Below are positions 44,705-56,674 of a DNA stretch of 64,000 nt, piece after piece. This DNA comes from Melampsora larici-populina 98AG31. Lineage: Eukaryota > Basidiomycota > Pucciniomycetes > Pucciniales > Melampsoraceae. Numbering within the stretch: the first letter of the stretch is position 1; each line of letters begins with the position of its first letter. Location of the stretch: NCBI RefSeq assembly GCF_000204055.1, contig NW_006768776.1, forward strand, positions 1,085,019-1,149,018, given 5' to 3'. Both the position numbers and the translations under genes were made by a program. The notes under the pieces are model-generated. The model was not told the DNA's origin, made no database searches, and saw only the letters and a list, made by a program, of their open reading frames with translations.

Positions 44705-46668
44705 TTGGCTTATCTTATAATGTGTCTCTGGAGAGATCATGAATAGAATTTTTTATTTAGGAGGTTGATCAATTGATGCTGTTGCTTTATCACAGATCCG
44801 GCTACCTCCAGATGTGTCTGGGAGTACAGTGCACAGTGCACAGTGGGTAGCACTGTTGCATAGTGCATACATAACACATAATGCATAAGGGTTAAGAGGT
44901 GCTCCTAGTTTGCGACTCTTGTCCTCCATACCCAAGATTGGTTCCAGTGGCTTTGCCTGTACCACAGTCTTACCAACACACAAGGTACAATATAGGAGAT
45001 CAAATTGTGACACAACTTAGTCGTGGCTAAACAAAATCACAACCCACAAATTGACATTGGATACTCCACAAAGGAATGAAAACAATAAATCAAGCATTTC
45101 ACCACAGTCACAGATATTGGTACTGATATTTGACACAACAAAACATCCTATTGCATCTTTTCAATGTTTCCTGCCTATTTACCCTTTTGGAGATGTTTGA
45201 CTGTAGGCATCACCACACCATCCAGTGAGTTGAAATTGAGTAAATCAAGTTATTTTTGGGGGCAATTAGCACAATGATGTGAATTTTTGTTTTCTTTTGT
45301 TGTGTTGCCGCCAAACACAACAAAATGTCTTCTGGTCCTCAAGGCATTGCACAAGCAATACAGCAAAACACATTTGACAGGTATTGGACCTGCAATACAA
45401 CAAAGATTTTGGACAATTTTGTTGTGTTTTGTTGTGCTTGTGTGTTGGTCTCACCAAGTATTACGGCAAGGCAAATACTCCAGTGCCTTTCTTGTATCTG
45501 TTACTCACAAGGAACGGCTGTTTGACCTACATTGTGCCTTTTTGAGCAACACCAACATAATGGAATTTTAGGGCATCATCCAAGCTGTCCTCAAATGGTC
45601 ACCTCAAGTTGAAGTGAGGCCAAGACCAGAGGCATTGTAATGGGGTAGCAGAAACCTTGAATCGTCATCTCAGGCTTCCTGTGACACCTGATGACATCTT
45701 AAGTCCACAAGGTGCTTCTGTTGGTGGAAAGAGGATTAGACAGTGGATTGTTTTTGCCTTGGTTTCAACATGATACATAGCTCCAAAGGTCTTTTTCTAT
45801 GAGGCTTGCCACAAGTGAAGTGAATTCATGTACACCACTCCATCAATGTGTCAAAAAATAAGTCTATGTTCTCCTTCATACAATTTGTTGACCTTCACTC
45901 CATGTTTGACTATACTTAAAGCATTATGGGCTGCATAGCAAGCAAGTGATGTCCAAGGGGAATCAAAAAAAGCTGTGAATCTACATAATCCTTGGTCCAA
46001 ACATAAAATATCAGTAAGGTTCCTTCATAGCAATAAAGTCATGAATGTTAAAGATGATTGATTTTCAAAACATGTGATGGAAAAAATAATATTGAGTTCT
46101 AGATCCTGACATGATGCTAAAAAGTGGTTCATTAAGCTTTATATAGAAGGGCTATGCAAATTGAGTGACAGACAGATAAAGTAATGAAAAATAAAAGGTA
46201 AAACAAATTTATAAATCAAGAGCATAAAATGGAAAATTATTTGTAAATAATTGTTTGATGATAAGAGAGAAAGAGAGCCGAAACCAAAATATGGCAGATA
46301 GAATGATTTTGTAGATTTTTTTATGATTCCTTCTGGTACGATCATTATTAGTTGTAGAATAATTTTAATTGATAAATGAAAGTTGATAGTATATTGAAAT
46401 GGACTAAGCTAGAAGATGCGAAGTGAATCATCCAGTTCCCGCTGCAGATAATTCTCTCGAATAGGTTTGTTATTCTCGTGCTCCAATCTTTAGAAGAGGC
46501 GTTGTCATAATCCTTACATAAATGAAGTCGGTAGGATAAACAGATTCTGATGCCAAAGATATTTATCCCAACCAGGAGATAAATCTCATTGATACAGTTT
46601 GCATATGTGTAAAGTAGTGAATGAAATACATCCCATGTTATTGAATAGGTACAGCCCGTGAAGGGATG
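44705..46668. other. Gene-less spacer with small palindromes
   Basis: A near-perfect palindrome at 45295-45328 (TTTTGTTGTGTTG...AACACAACAAAA) and CACAGTGCACAGTG repeats at 44828-44843. No supported coding sequence. 46400-46668 is the 3' flank of the J-domain gene. Confidence 0.4.
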
Positions 46669-48271
46669 TCACCTGTTGGTGTGTAGCTCCTTCAATTTAT
46701 CCAAGATTTCTAATAGTTCATCGTCGGTTAAATCTCGGAGGTTGTCTCTTCTGCTCATTCCACCTTCATAAAACCGTTCGAGTATCCTTTCTTGGTCTTC
46801 AGCACGGTCCAGATCAAGTGAATTTAAATATGATTGCATTTCATCTTCGGTTGATGACAGTGCTTTATGAATATGATTATTAAGAGTATTACTCCCATTA
46901 GCTATGAGCCGTTTTTTCAAATCTGAACTGGTAGGGGAAGCTTCTTTTGGGGTCTTCTGTCGATGATGATTAGGATTCCTTTCTATCATTCTAGGATCAT
47001 CAAAATCTAAATTAGACCAAGGAAAGTCTTCTTTCTCTACTGGTTCTGATTTTTCTTCTTTTCTTCTTTGATACATACGATCAGATAAGAAAGAACAGTC
47101 GATTGGTAAAGAAGATGATAAATTGCGTTCATGTCCATTATCTAGATCTGAATCATATAATGATGGGTTAGAAAATGATGCATTCGATGTAGATTCGTTT
47201 TTCAAACATTCTCTTAATTTTTTCAATTCATCTGTCTTGATTGTTTCTTCTGTGAAGGAAACTCTTCTTCTAGAAGATGTATTGCTACTTCTAGAACTCA
47301 TGCGACCTGCGCTTGATGATGCAACTGAAAGAATTGATGTGGGTCGTTCCCGAGATGTTGGGTTGGATGAAAGTGATTGTGGAGTATGATGCGAATGCTC
47401 CGCAGAGGATAGTTTTTGACAACTTAAAGCTTGGTGTAGTTCTTTTGTGTAAGGTGGAGATTGATGGTTAGTTTGTGATGAGGTTTTGTGAAAAGATTGG
47501 GATGGATGATGTTCGTGGGGTGATTGTTGATAATGGGAAGTTGATTGATGATTATCTCGAGAAGCCAGCTTGAGATAGGAAGGAGTGCGATGTAATCCTG
47601 ATGGTGATAAAGATTGATAAGAATGAGATTGATGATGATCCGGAGAGGACGAATTACGAAAAGGAGACTTCTGATGGTCCATTGAGAGTGGAGTGAGCTT
47701 TTGAACCGAATGCCGTTTTCTCTCATCCTCCATCTCCTTTAGAGCCCTATTAAAGACTTTGATAGGATCTAACTCAATGAGAGTTGATTTTAGACCAGGT
47801 GGGAGTACATCGCAAATTTGTCGAGAGTTGAAGATCCCATCTCTTCCAGTGGCCTCAGATGCACTTCGATTGCGATTACGAGTCGGTGTTGAAATTGAAA
47901 TTTCGTTTGTGAGGGAAAATGCAATGTCTGAGATTTGGCGGTTCGAATCTGATAAAGAGGAAGAGAGTGAGCTCGTAGAGAAAATGGAAGGGCCAGGAAT
48001 AATATAATTTGTGAACGGGCTAACCGTTTCCGACAAGAGTATACGCTTCAGCTACCTGTCTAAAACGAGATTGTTGAATTGCTGGGTGTTGATTCGGTTG
48101 TTGCTTTGATGGATGACTTTGACACGCCTGGGTTGAAAAAAACGGAGTTAGCATGAGGAGAAGATTGAGACGACGAAACGTGGAGCTATGAACCTGTTCA
48201 ATGTAAGCTGCACGGATCTCTTGGCGAGTTGCGTTGGGAGATACGTTGAGGATGCGGTAAGGATTTGCCAT
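46669..48271 (-). CDS. J-domain-like protein with altered HPD motif and an apparent 1-nt frame break
   Basis: The start is the ATG at 48271. Exon 48194-48271 encodes MANPYRILNVSPNATRQEIR and continues as AAYIEQ, a J-domain helix I/II. After an intron, the exon from 48127 continues ACQSHPSKQQPNQH and FRQVAEAYTL. The universal HPD tripeptide is HPS here, so Hsp70 stimulation is doubtful. The J-domain continuation (LSETVSPF, equivalent to the usual VLSD) is in the +1 frame from about 48040. It then runs open to 46669 as a ~450-residue Ser/Gln/His-rich protein with an ordered C-terminus (EDEMQSYLNSLDLDRAEDQE, LTDDELLEILDKLKELH). A sequencing indel, a real frameshift or an unusual splice would explain the break. 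Confidence 0.7.
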
Positions 48272-48884
48272 TGTAGGGGAAAAAACAAAGATGAAGTTTG
48301 CAAAGGTATATAGCAAGACTCAGAGCAATTGAGGAGTAAAAGTACTTGTTGATGATGAGTTGAATCGAAAGGAAGAATAAAATTGTGCTGAGAAGCAGAA
48401 ATGTGCGAAGTGGGTGTCTTGGGGAATAATCGGCTATGTAGACAAGTTAATGATCAGACTAAATGAAAAACTTGATGATAAACAAATTTGACAAAGGAAA
48501 AAGATTGCCGTTATTGGCAAAGTGATAAGGGATGTGTGGTTCTTCATCATCAAGAAAGTTGCAAATTTGAGAATTTGCTAATAATGCTCTCTTGCGATCA
48601 ACATCAGATACAAGAGCTCATACGTCACCACATCAGCTTATTCCTTCACAGATAAGTTATGACGTTATCGGTAAAACTGTCTAGCACACCTTTTAAAGTT
48701 TATCATCATCATGAGGCAGAAAGACTTGTGGAAATGATATGGATTTGAAACAGCCTTCGAGTGTGCCACTTTTGAAACTGATTATCATATACAGTCTGCG
48801 TTTCATTTCATTTCCAACACCCCGACTGTTTTGATATGTTTCATCCTATCTTCTTCATGTATCAGGAATCCTTATCACAGTCAA
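48272..48884. other. 5' flank of the J-domain gene
   Basis: Non-coding; A/T-rich. It is the likely promoter of the minus-strand gene. I see nothing else in it. Confidence 0.4.
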
Positions 48885-48889
48885 TATAA

Positions 48890-49353
48890 GGGGTTGGGCG
48901 ATATTTCGACCAACCGGTTTTGCGCCTCTGAGAAGCCTCCCGAAAGGAGTCGAAGATGGCGGAGGACAAGTATTCTGGGTTTCACAGATCTGTTACGGAT
49001 CTGAGCCCAGAGCCAAGAGTGTTTAGGCGATACCCAGGCAAGCTTTTGCCAGAAGAGATGGGTTAGGGGATATGTGAAAGGTGCAAAAGGGGTGTTTGCA
49101 TGGCTTGTACTACGAGCCCAGCGGCGCAAATTGCTTTGCCCTGTAAGCCTTTTGAACGGGTGAAGCTTTGGAGTTCTCAAGAAACGCTTCGTACTGGTGT
49201 GTATTTTTGCAAAGCAAAAAGATCGATAAAAGTTTTGGTCGGTTAAGGGTGGCTTCAATATTGCTTTCTAGCCATCTCGAAAGCATTCTTAAATCATTGA
49301 ACTACGACTGAATGGGTTTTGCAAACCGGTTGGTCTAAATTTCGCCCAACCCC
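48890..49353. mobile_element. MITE, 464 bp, TIR GGGGTTGGGCGA, TATAA duplication
   Basis: The left end GGGGTTGGGCGATATTTCGA is matched from the right by GGGGTTGGGCGAAATTTAGA, both followed by CCAACCGGTTT. TATAA flanks both ends (48885-48889 and 49354-49358). A long minus-strand frame (48881-49258) crosses the left TIR and is probably fortuitous. Confidence 0.85.
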
Positions 49354-49358
49354 TATAA

Positions 49359-50315
49359 ATCATGTGAGCGCATGGATTTAGAAGCGCTCCGGAACCTCTG
49401 CTCATCCGTGCAGGTACTGTGCCCGCGGTCAAGAAAAGTAACTTTTGAATTGTGCTTGCTGTTGAGGATATATGTAACTCAAGGGAACTCGACTCTAGTA
49501 TGTAATTGGAGCCTTACCTGCCAAAGGCCCACGTGGTCACCCTTATCTCCGCCTGCTGGAAAGGAAGAGGACGTGTTGCGACGTCGGCAGAGAAATAGTC
49601 GAGCAGTAACAACTTTCGTGGCCGCGTCGGGAGAGGGACTTAGTTAAGCTTGCAACTTTGTTCATGACAGCTATCCATCAAGGAATGGATCGTGGTAGAT
49701 CGTGATCAATGTGACATCATCACTCTTGATCATTTGAAAAGCTAAGACTAAGACCTCGGGGGGATTTTGTCAAGTTCACCGATCTAGTCACATGAAGCAG
49801 AGTGAATTTACCACGCTCGGCAAATTACAATAAGGGTGAGCTCGGAACAATGGACATCATTCGAGTGTTGAACTCACCGACGCTGCATGGCAATGCTGAG
49901 GAGATAAAGTAGGTTAAAGCTATCAGGAACAGCCAAATGGAATTCTGATAACAAAAGGAAACTCTTCATTACTCTGTGGTCGTGCAGCATGATTGAACAG
50001 TTAACTTGTTCATCAATCATGATGTGTCCATTGGATTCATATGCCTTGAGAAGAAGCAAAGATTCCAATGGATCACAAATTGGAAATTGTTACGGGCATT
50101 ACATCATAAATTAAAGAGCTCATACACCTTACAATGACGAGTTGGATACCGATCAACCCGTATAAATAATTCAAAACAAATAGGAAAAATGAAGTGAAAG
50201 CCATGCCATCAATTCAATACCAGAGAGGACTAGCTGACCGATTCATGTAGAGAAGTTGACTTGGTTTATGACCAAAATACTATGCATAAAAGATGCAAGA
50301 AAAGATAGAATGAAG
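49359..50315. other. Gene-less spacer
   Basis: The frame at 49372-49647 has no recognised domain. The rest is the 3' flank of the thioesterase gene. Confidence 0.35.
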
Positions 50316-53300
50316 TTAAAGTAACAAAGGAGTTTGTAGCACCAGGTTTCGCATCCCGATGTTACTCAAAGCTCGACGCTCTCCTTCAAGCCAGCCTATA
50401 AACAAAATAAATCAGACATCAAAAAAAAATTGTTTGTAGAAACAGCCAAAATATAAAGGCTTACGTTGGGCTTCATCTGAGTGATGGATAGATGATCATA
50501 GTAATTGAAAGTTAGCCAAAGAACCAACAGTGCACCTCAAAATGAGGAACCGATGAAAACACGCTCACCATCGGTCTGGGGAATCACAAATTTTTCCACT
50601 GCCTCCTCACTCTTTACGAGTTTGAAAGTAAGATAAGCTCTGTTTGAAATTTTGCTTTTGCCTGTCATCATGTTTGTCGAATTGATTTGCACATATACCT
50701 AAGGGTAAGCGATAGTCAATCAGTATCCTTGATAGTTGACGGACTATTCAAACAAAGAAAGAGAGGAACCTGAATAGATCCTAATTCATCGTCGTTGATT
50801 CTTGTGATCTCAGATGTTAGCTGAAGGAGGGCGCCAACCTCAACGGAGCTCTTGAATTCAAAGTTGCTATAAAGGTAACATATGATTAATTTAGGCATAC
50901 ATACCCCATCTAGAATAGAGACTAAAAAAATTCGTCTTACTCAAGGGATACTAATTCAACCGGCTTTTGAGCAAAAAGACTAGCAGCACAGAACGCGTTC
51001 TACAAAAAACGTAAGCAAAGTATGGATGACAAGATAAGCATCGCGAGCTTCTTTGAATGAAACGAAGTACCAATGGGTAACCAACCTCGTATGCAAGTCT
51101 CATCAGGTCTTTCCCATGGAAAGAGAAGGTGGATGCACCCATATACATTAGTGTCACATACTCATAGTGTCCAAAGATGCCTGACGTTTTCAAAGAATTC
51201 ATTCAAATTAATACTTACAGCCACCAAAGACTGCGCCCTGAATCAAACGGGGATGGAAAGAAACATGAGCAAGTCATGTCACTGGCCTGATTATCTTAGA
51301 CAGGTTTAAACTTTATACGCACATATAAATTCTTATAATAAAAGTATAATCAGAGATCGAATTACATCAGTAATGAACTCGTAAAAAGGATCAAGCGTCT
51401 GAAAACATACCCGCTTCTGAGGGTGGCACCAAGCTGAGTCTGAAAGACGCGTCTCGGTGCAACGGACTGCTTTCATATGAAGATCGGAAACGGAGTCTAT
51501 TGGGAAGTCAGATCAACGGCGTCGAAGCGATTAGCGTTCTGTATATACTTACTTGTCATGCTCACCAGTGGGTGAGAAATGAGGTCATACGAACTAGAGG
51601 TGGGCCGAAAGCGGTCGTGAACAAGATCGAGAGGCTTCTCGACTGGAAGTTGAGGAACATGCCTTTTGGCTCGAACGTGGGAGAAAACTCCCGCCAGTGA
51701 TTGTTCCGATGGATCATCAAGAGCTGGAAGGAGACTGGGTATAGTGCGTTTGACACCTGTTTCCATATCACGGGCCACCATAATCACACGAGCAATCATG
51801 ACGGTTTTGTTCTCTTCGCTTCCTACAGCCGACACTTTTACTAATATTTCGAGCGCAGAGGTGGTCGTGTGTAAAACATGTCCTACATTCCGAGCAGTGA
51901 TGGAAGCGCGGATTTTGGAGGCTTAGTCAATGCTATGTTAAAGATATAGCTGTTGAAGTGAGGAAGCTTGAGCATGACATCAAACAGGTGAGAGGTCTGA
52001 CCTGAAAGCTTGAGATCTTCTGCCTCGCCAGAATGTAATGGGCGGATCATGTCGATACTAGAAAAATATGGCAGAGCAGCAAGGTGAGCAATCTTGGAAC
52101 TCGGGCGTGAACAGATTGAGTTATCATTGTTTGAGGGCTTGCTTACCGGTCTACGGCGGCTGTGATCAAGATGAGGCCTATCTTTTGGGCGTGGTCGGGC
52201 GAAGCACCGGTAGGAAGGCAATGCTTGTGTCTGTTTGAGTCCCCTCGAAACCACGAACAACACATGAGCGCTCCGATATGTAAAGCAGCTGACTTCTCAG
52301 CCGATAAGACCGCTTCCAAGCTTCAACTTGGCTCACGCAATCATACAAGCCAAAGTGTCGATATCTGTGGAGGATGTAATTGAATTGCAGCGAAACAGTT
52401 GCATATCAGTGATGAGCGAAAAGAAGACAAACAAAAAATACATACCTTCCAGCAGTTTGCCTATGCGTATAACAGCGTCACATCCTATATGAAGAGCAAT
52501 CATACCATGATCAACCATGGGTAAGGAAGGGTTAAGTAATCGAAGAAAATGCCCACCTTGATACAATTGAGCAAGGTGTGGTTGTTGTTTGAATGGAAGC
52601 TCGATTGCTATGTAACTCTCTTTCATTGTCCTACTAGATGGCACTCGAAGGACCTCCAGGGCCTCTGACTTGGTGGTCGGCAACTTGGATGCTACTTGTG
52701 AGAGGATGTTATTTTCCCGGCTTATTTCCTTGGAGGATGGATGATTGTGAAGCTCGGGGATTGAGCAGACAGCCAGTACCGGTCTGATGTCTGACCACAA
52801 GGCTATCGATGTAGCAATAAAACCAGATCAAAATCAGGCCAAAGAATTAGGGGTTAGCGAGGTTAATTGCATATTCAACCCAATTATCATGGGCTATGTC
52901 TGTGAATGTTATGGAGCCTGAGGATCGAGCAATTGAGACAGCGCGGGGAAAAACCCATTCCATCATTGGTCTCAGCTTGATAGGATTGTACTCACAGAGG
53001 CACTTTTCATTTTTGAAATCAATGGGTTCCGAATCCAGTTGAGCTAATGAAGTTTTGGGCCCGGTGTCGCCAAGAGCTTGAGAAGTGTTCAGGGGAGGCA
53101 AGTATTTTCAAAGCGCGCGCGACCATTTAAAATGTGCGAATCACGTTCCGTCAGAAAACTCTTGACCACAATACAATATTACAGATCATGGCTCACCCTC
53201 GTGGGAAGAGGGAACCGTCCCACCATTTGTATGCTGGAGTGACATGCGTTTGCCGTACTCTGGGGACGAAGATGTCGGAAACGAGTTTCGGCCCAGTCTA

Positions 53301-53551
53301 CGATGAAAACCGTTTGTTAAGGAAGAAGGACATTCGACACGCCGGCGCCTTGTTGCGTTTAGGAGGGATCTAGACGCAAGCTCGGGTGCAAGCGTTGTCC
53401 ACCATGATGGGGCAGAAGAATGGTAGTGTCGCTGAAGAGGTGAGGTGGGCCAATGCTTCGAAAGAACGATGGAGATTGAAGTAGACAAATTGAGACTCGC
53501 AACCCTTGGATGAGCAGATGAAAAAGGTCTAAGACCAGCCATAGAGAGCAT
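50316..53551 (-). CDS. Mitochondrial acyl-CoA thioesterase, ACOT9-like (double HotDog)
   Basis: A multi-exon minus gene. The N-terminal frame from 53551 (or 53542) looks like a mitochondrial presequence (LRPFSSAHPRVASLNLSTS, HYHSSAPS). A later exon reads LGDTGPKTSLAQLDSEPIDF. First HotDog: TMKESYIAIELPF (52620-52580), then DAVIRIGKLLEG, HAQKIGLILITAAVDR (52195-52145) and SIDMIRPLHSGEAEDLKLSG. Next come KVSAVGSEENKTVMIARVIM and a second HotDog with KDLMRLAYEV, FEFKSSVEVGALLQLTSEI and VYVQINSTNMMTGKS (exon 50569-50698). The final exon, 50316-50395, is WLEGERRALSNIG. The order matches ACOT9/10-type thioesterases, which hydrolyse acyl-CoAs in the mitochondrial matrix. Exon limits between 51000 and 53100 are approximate, and I could not place the open frame at 52847-52980 confidently. 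Confidence 0.82.
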
Positions 53552-55010
53552 TGCCTTCACACACAAAGCTCTGACTCAAATGTGTTGGGAGTGGGTATGT
53601 AAAATGAAAAGGTCGTTGGGGGGTTCCAGAGGTAAGCCAGGTTTTCTGTTGCTTGAGTCTCGAGCACGACTTTTTAAAGCTTTTTGATCGCTTCCAAAGG
53701 CGTCGCCACAGGTCGCCACCATTCAAAAAGACAAAATGGAGCCCGCGCAGTACAGCAGTATGCGACTGTTGTGAGAGCCTCTAAATTCTTTTTCCGAATT
53801 GAGAGAGCATTAGAACACATTTGAATTGCAGCGCAATCAAAGCACGGTCGTTGTACAGCGGTCCAAGAGTTTTTCGATTTATTAAGGGGTTTCAAATTTG
53901 TTTATTTTTGCAATCTTGAAAAATATCGGAACAGTCGTCAAATCAAAATTCGTAAAAAAGGTCTTGCGATTTAAAAAACAAATATACGCATATATTACAA
54001 CCACGGTCAAGTTGTTGTATGTACACCACGGGGTAATTCGTACCATCGGATGGCGGTCATGGAATACCATCCGAAGGCGAGAAATGCTTGGTAGTGGAGA
54101 ACCGCCGCCAGATGGTCAGTGGCGCGGCGAGAAAAAGGCGAGATTGCCAGACCTCCGTTAGATGGGCCATATGGCGGCCTAAAGACCGTCTCCGAGTAAA
54201 GTTTGTACACCGCCGATCATGAGGGAGCCGATCAGCAAACCTGATTGTTCCTTCCCTCAGCCATGCCATCCACCCCATGTGGGTTGAGGGATTCAGATAG
54301 AACAACATGGCAAGGAGCTCCTAGACCAAAGAATGGATTCTAGGAGCTCTCGTGTTGTCAAAATAAAAAAGGGGTGGCTAGAACCACGGCAATGGAGGCA
54401 AATGTGATGAAGGAACTTTAATTGCACAGCCTCCGGTTTCACGTTCCTTGAAGACACTCCCTCTTACCGTCTTCTGCTCGCCAAAAAGCTGGTCGATCTC
54501 TTGCCAGACCGACCAGCCGGCTTACCAGCTGATTTCTGGCCGAAATCCCAGCGTTTGACCAGAAATCAGCTGGTATAGCGGCACCAGCCAAAATCTGGTC
54601 GAACGCTGGGATTGTAGCCAGCGTTCGGCCAGATCTCGACACGACCTCTTTCTCGCTCGTATTCCGACAAAAAGTTACCCCCTGGTGTAGCGTATGAGGA
54701 CGTAAAACAAACTTGAAAGCCCTTAGTTGGTGCTGCCTTTTTTCCGGGTTGAGTACACCACGAACCCCTTCTTGTTGAGTTGAGGGGTGGTAGAGGCTAC
54801 CAAGCACACAGACCAAGCAAATCCACTTTCAACTGTACCGAATTTATTGCTCACAGAACCACAGAATGGCTTACAATTCCCATTGGTTTTCCTTTGCCTG
54901 CGGCAGATACATTTGATGCATTAAGGAATGTTTTTGGCTCGAGTTGGGAGTTCTAGTCTGTTTTAGTTGTTGATTGAATAAATTAAAAAAATAATTTTGA
55001 AACTTGACTA
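53552..55010. other. Gene-less spacer with repeats
   Basis: It contains an inverted pair at 54523-54585 (CCAGCTGATTTCTGG and CCAGAAATCAGCTGG) and a hairpin-like stretch at 53995-54020 related to one at 31390. No supported gene. Confidence 0.4.
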
Positions 55011-55127
55011 GGTGTAAAATTATAAATAACGGTGTAAAATTATAAATAACCCCGGTGTATTTATGATTTTACGCTGAGTCACATTTTTTGCTATTTTTTG
55101 TAGTCTGTGTAATTTATTGCGGTGTAA

Positions 55128-55629
55128 GAGCATCTCCAACGGTTCTGAACCGGTAAAAGGCGACAGTGTCAACTCAAAACGTACAGCAGCCTGTATTCAC
55201 CCTCAATAAACAAGTTTGCTCCAACGCGCAAATCATTCAGAGCTTTCCAGGATCATGCCCCTACCAAAAACGTCACAAACGCCAGAGCTGAGCCAACAAG
55301 AACAAACGATTGATTGTGGTTTGATTGATCTTTCAAGATTTTACCTTCTTGACAATGTTATATTTGGTTATCATGGGACAAATGTGGTATCATCATTTCC
55401 AATATGTCACAAATACCATCATCTGGAAATTTGGCGAAGTCCCTGAACATATGGAGGTGTTGACATGGGATACCTGGTATTCCTCAAAAACATTATCACA
55501 CACGTGGCCATATGTGAGAAAACTAGGTACCGCTGGAGGGTTGTTTTTTGACCCAACCCTCTAAACGTAAAATACACCTTATGTGTATGTCAGAAATGTT
55601 ACGTTTAGAGGGTGCCATTGGAGATGCTC
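55128..55629. mobile_element. PIF/Harbinger-type MITE, TIR GAGCATCTCCAACGG, TAA duplication
   Basis: The ends GAGCATCTCCAACGG and, inward from the right, GAGCATCTCCAATGG are flanked by TAA (55125-55127 and 55630-55632). It interrupts the left TIR of the large element: removing it joins sequence that is continuous in the right TIR (GTGTAAGTGAGAC). The inner frames at 55216-55564 are not recognised. Confidence 0.88.
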
Positions 55630-55718
55630 TAAGTGAGACGGTGTAAAAGTCGTGTACCCGGCCGTAATATTTATTTTTACACCGGGTATTTTTGTTTTTT
55701 TCCACCAACTTATACAGT

Positions 55719-55941
55719 AAGGGTACTCAAAGCAAGTATGTGGCGCTACATATGTGGCACCACATACTTTCAAATTTTGTTTTTGACAGGCAAAATGACC
55801 TACGCTGACATTACAATTTGCCAAATATAATTCAATATGTCTTTTTCTTCAACTCGTTATGGTAATTTTCGTGTCAAAAATGAAATTTGAAAAGTATGTG
55901 ACGCCAGATATGTGGTGCCACATAGTACTTTGAGTACCCTT
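55719..55941. mobile_element. MITE, 223 bp, TIR AAGGGTACTCAAAG, AGT duplication
   Basis: The ends AAGGGTACTCAAAG match inverted, with about 60 bp of TIR including TATGTGGCACCACATA-type palindromes. AGT flanks both sides (55716-55718 and 55942-55944). The uninterrupted counterpart in the right TIR of the host element reads ACAGTGTAAA, confirming the insertion point and the 3-bp duplication. Confidence 0.82.
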
Positions 55942-56357
55942 AGTGTAAAAATATTGAGGGGAAAATTGTCAGATAGGGCTCCTAGTTAGAGTTTTACACT
56001 GGGTTCATTGACACCGGGTTCCCGGGTGGAAAACTGTAAGGGGTAAAAGTACCACAGTACCCTTGTAATGTATAATTTCACACCTCAATGGTTTCCACCG
56101 ACAGTTTGACGCATTACTTCCACAAACATATCAATTCTTCAAGATTTCAAACATTTCAAACCATGATTCAACCCGATATCAGACATAAATACCTGATATC
56201 AAAGCCTAAAATGACCAAAGAATCCTTAAACATTGCCCACAAGAGTGGAAGAAGGGTTATCATTATCATCATTGACGTAAAACCAGTCCCTTCTCCTTTA
56301 CCATTCCTCTTCTCATTCCCCTTGTTGTCTTTTTTCAAATTTCCTATTTGACATTTA

Positions 56358-56608
56358 GGGTGTTCAAACCTCAAAATCAATTCATGAAAGTTTTGTGCAA
56401 GTTCTGTGCAAGATATGAATAGAACTTGCACGGATCTTGCACAAAACTTGCAAGAGTCGGTCTCGCACGGTTTTTGCACGGTTTGGAACACAATAACTCG
56501 GGTTGTCAAAAAAATTACTGTGCAAGATTAGTGCAAAAAATCTTGCACGGATCTTGCACGGATCTTGCACGTCGGTCTTGCACATTTCTTGCACAGGTTT
56601 GAACACCC
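56358..56608. mobile_element. MITE, 251 bp, TIR GGGTGTTCAAACC, TA flanks
   Basis: The ends GGGTGTTCAAACC match inverted; TA lies on both sides (56356-56357 and 56609-56610). The core is built of degenerate CTTGCACGGAT units, tandem at 56540-56600 and inverted at 56400-56480. It lies just upstream of the GCM transposase start. Confidence 0.8.
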
Positions 56609-56674
56609 TAATTATAACATCAAATCTTCAAATTACCTATTTGCCATTATCACATCCTTGTTTGATTGATCAGA

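Noticed and set aside
48881..49258. 125-codon minus frame
   Set aside because: It starts and ends within a TIR-flanked MITE, has no domain, and would include the repeat end itself.
52847..53101. Separate small gene on the minus strand
   Set aside because: Its first part fits the thioesterase N-terminal exon (LGDTGPKTSLAQ). The remainder is probably an intron or a misjudged exon boundary rather than an independent gene.
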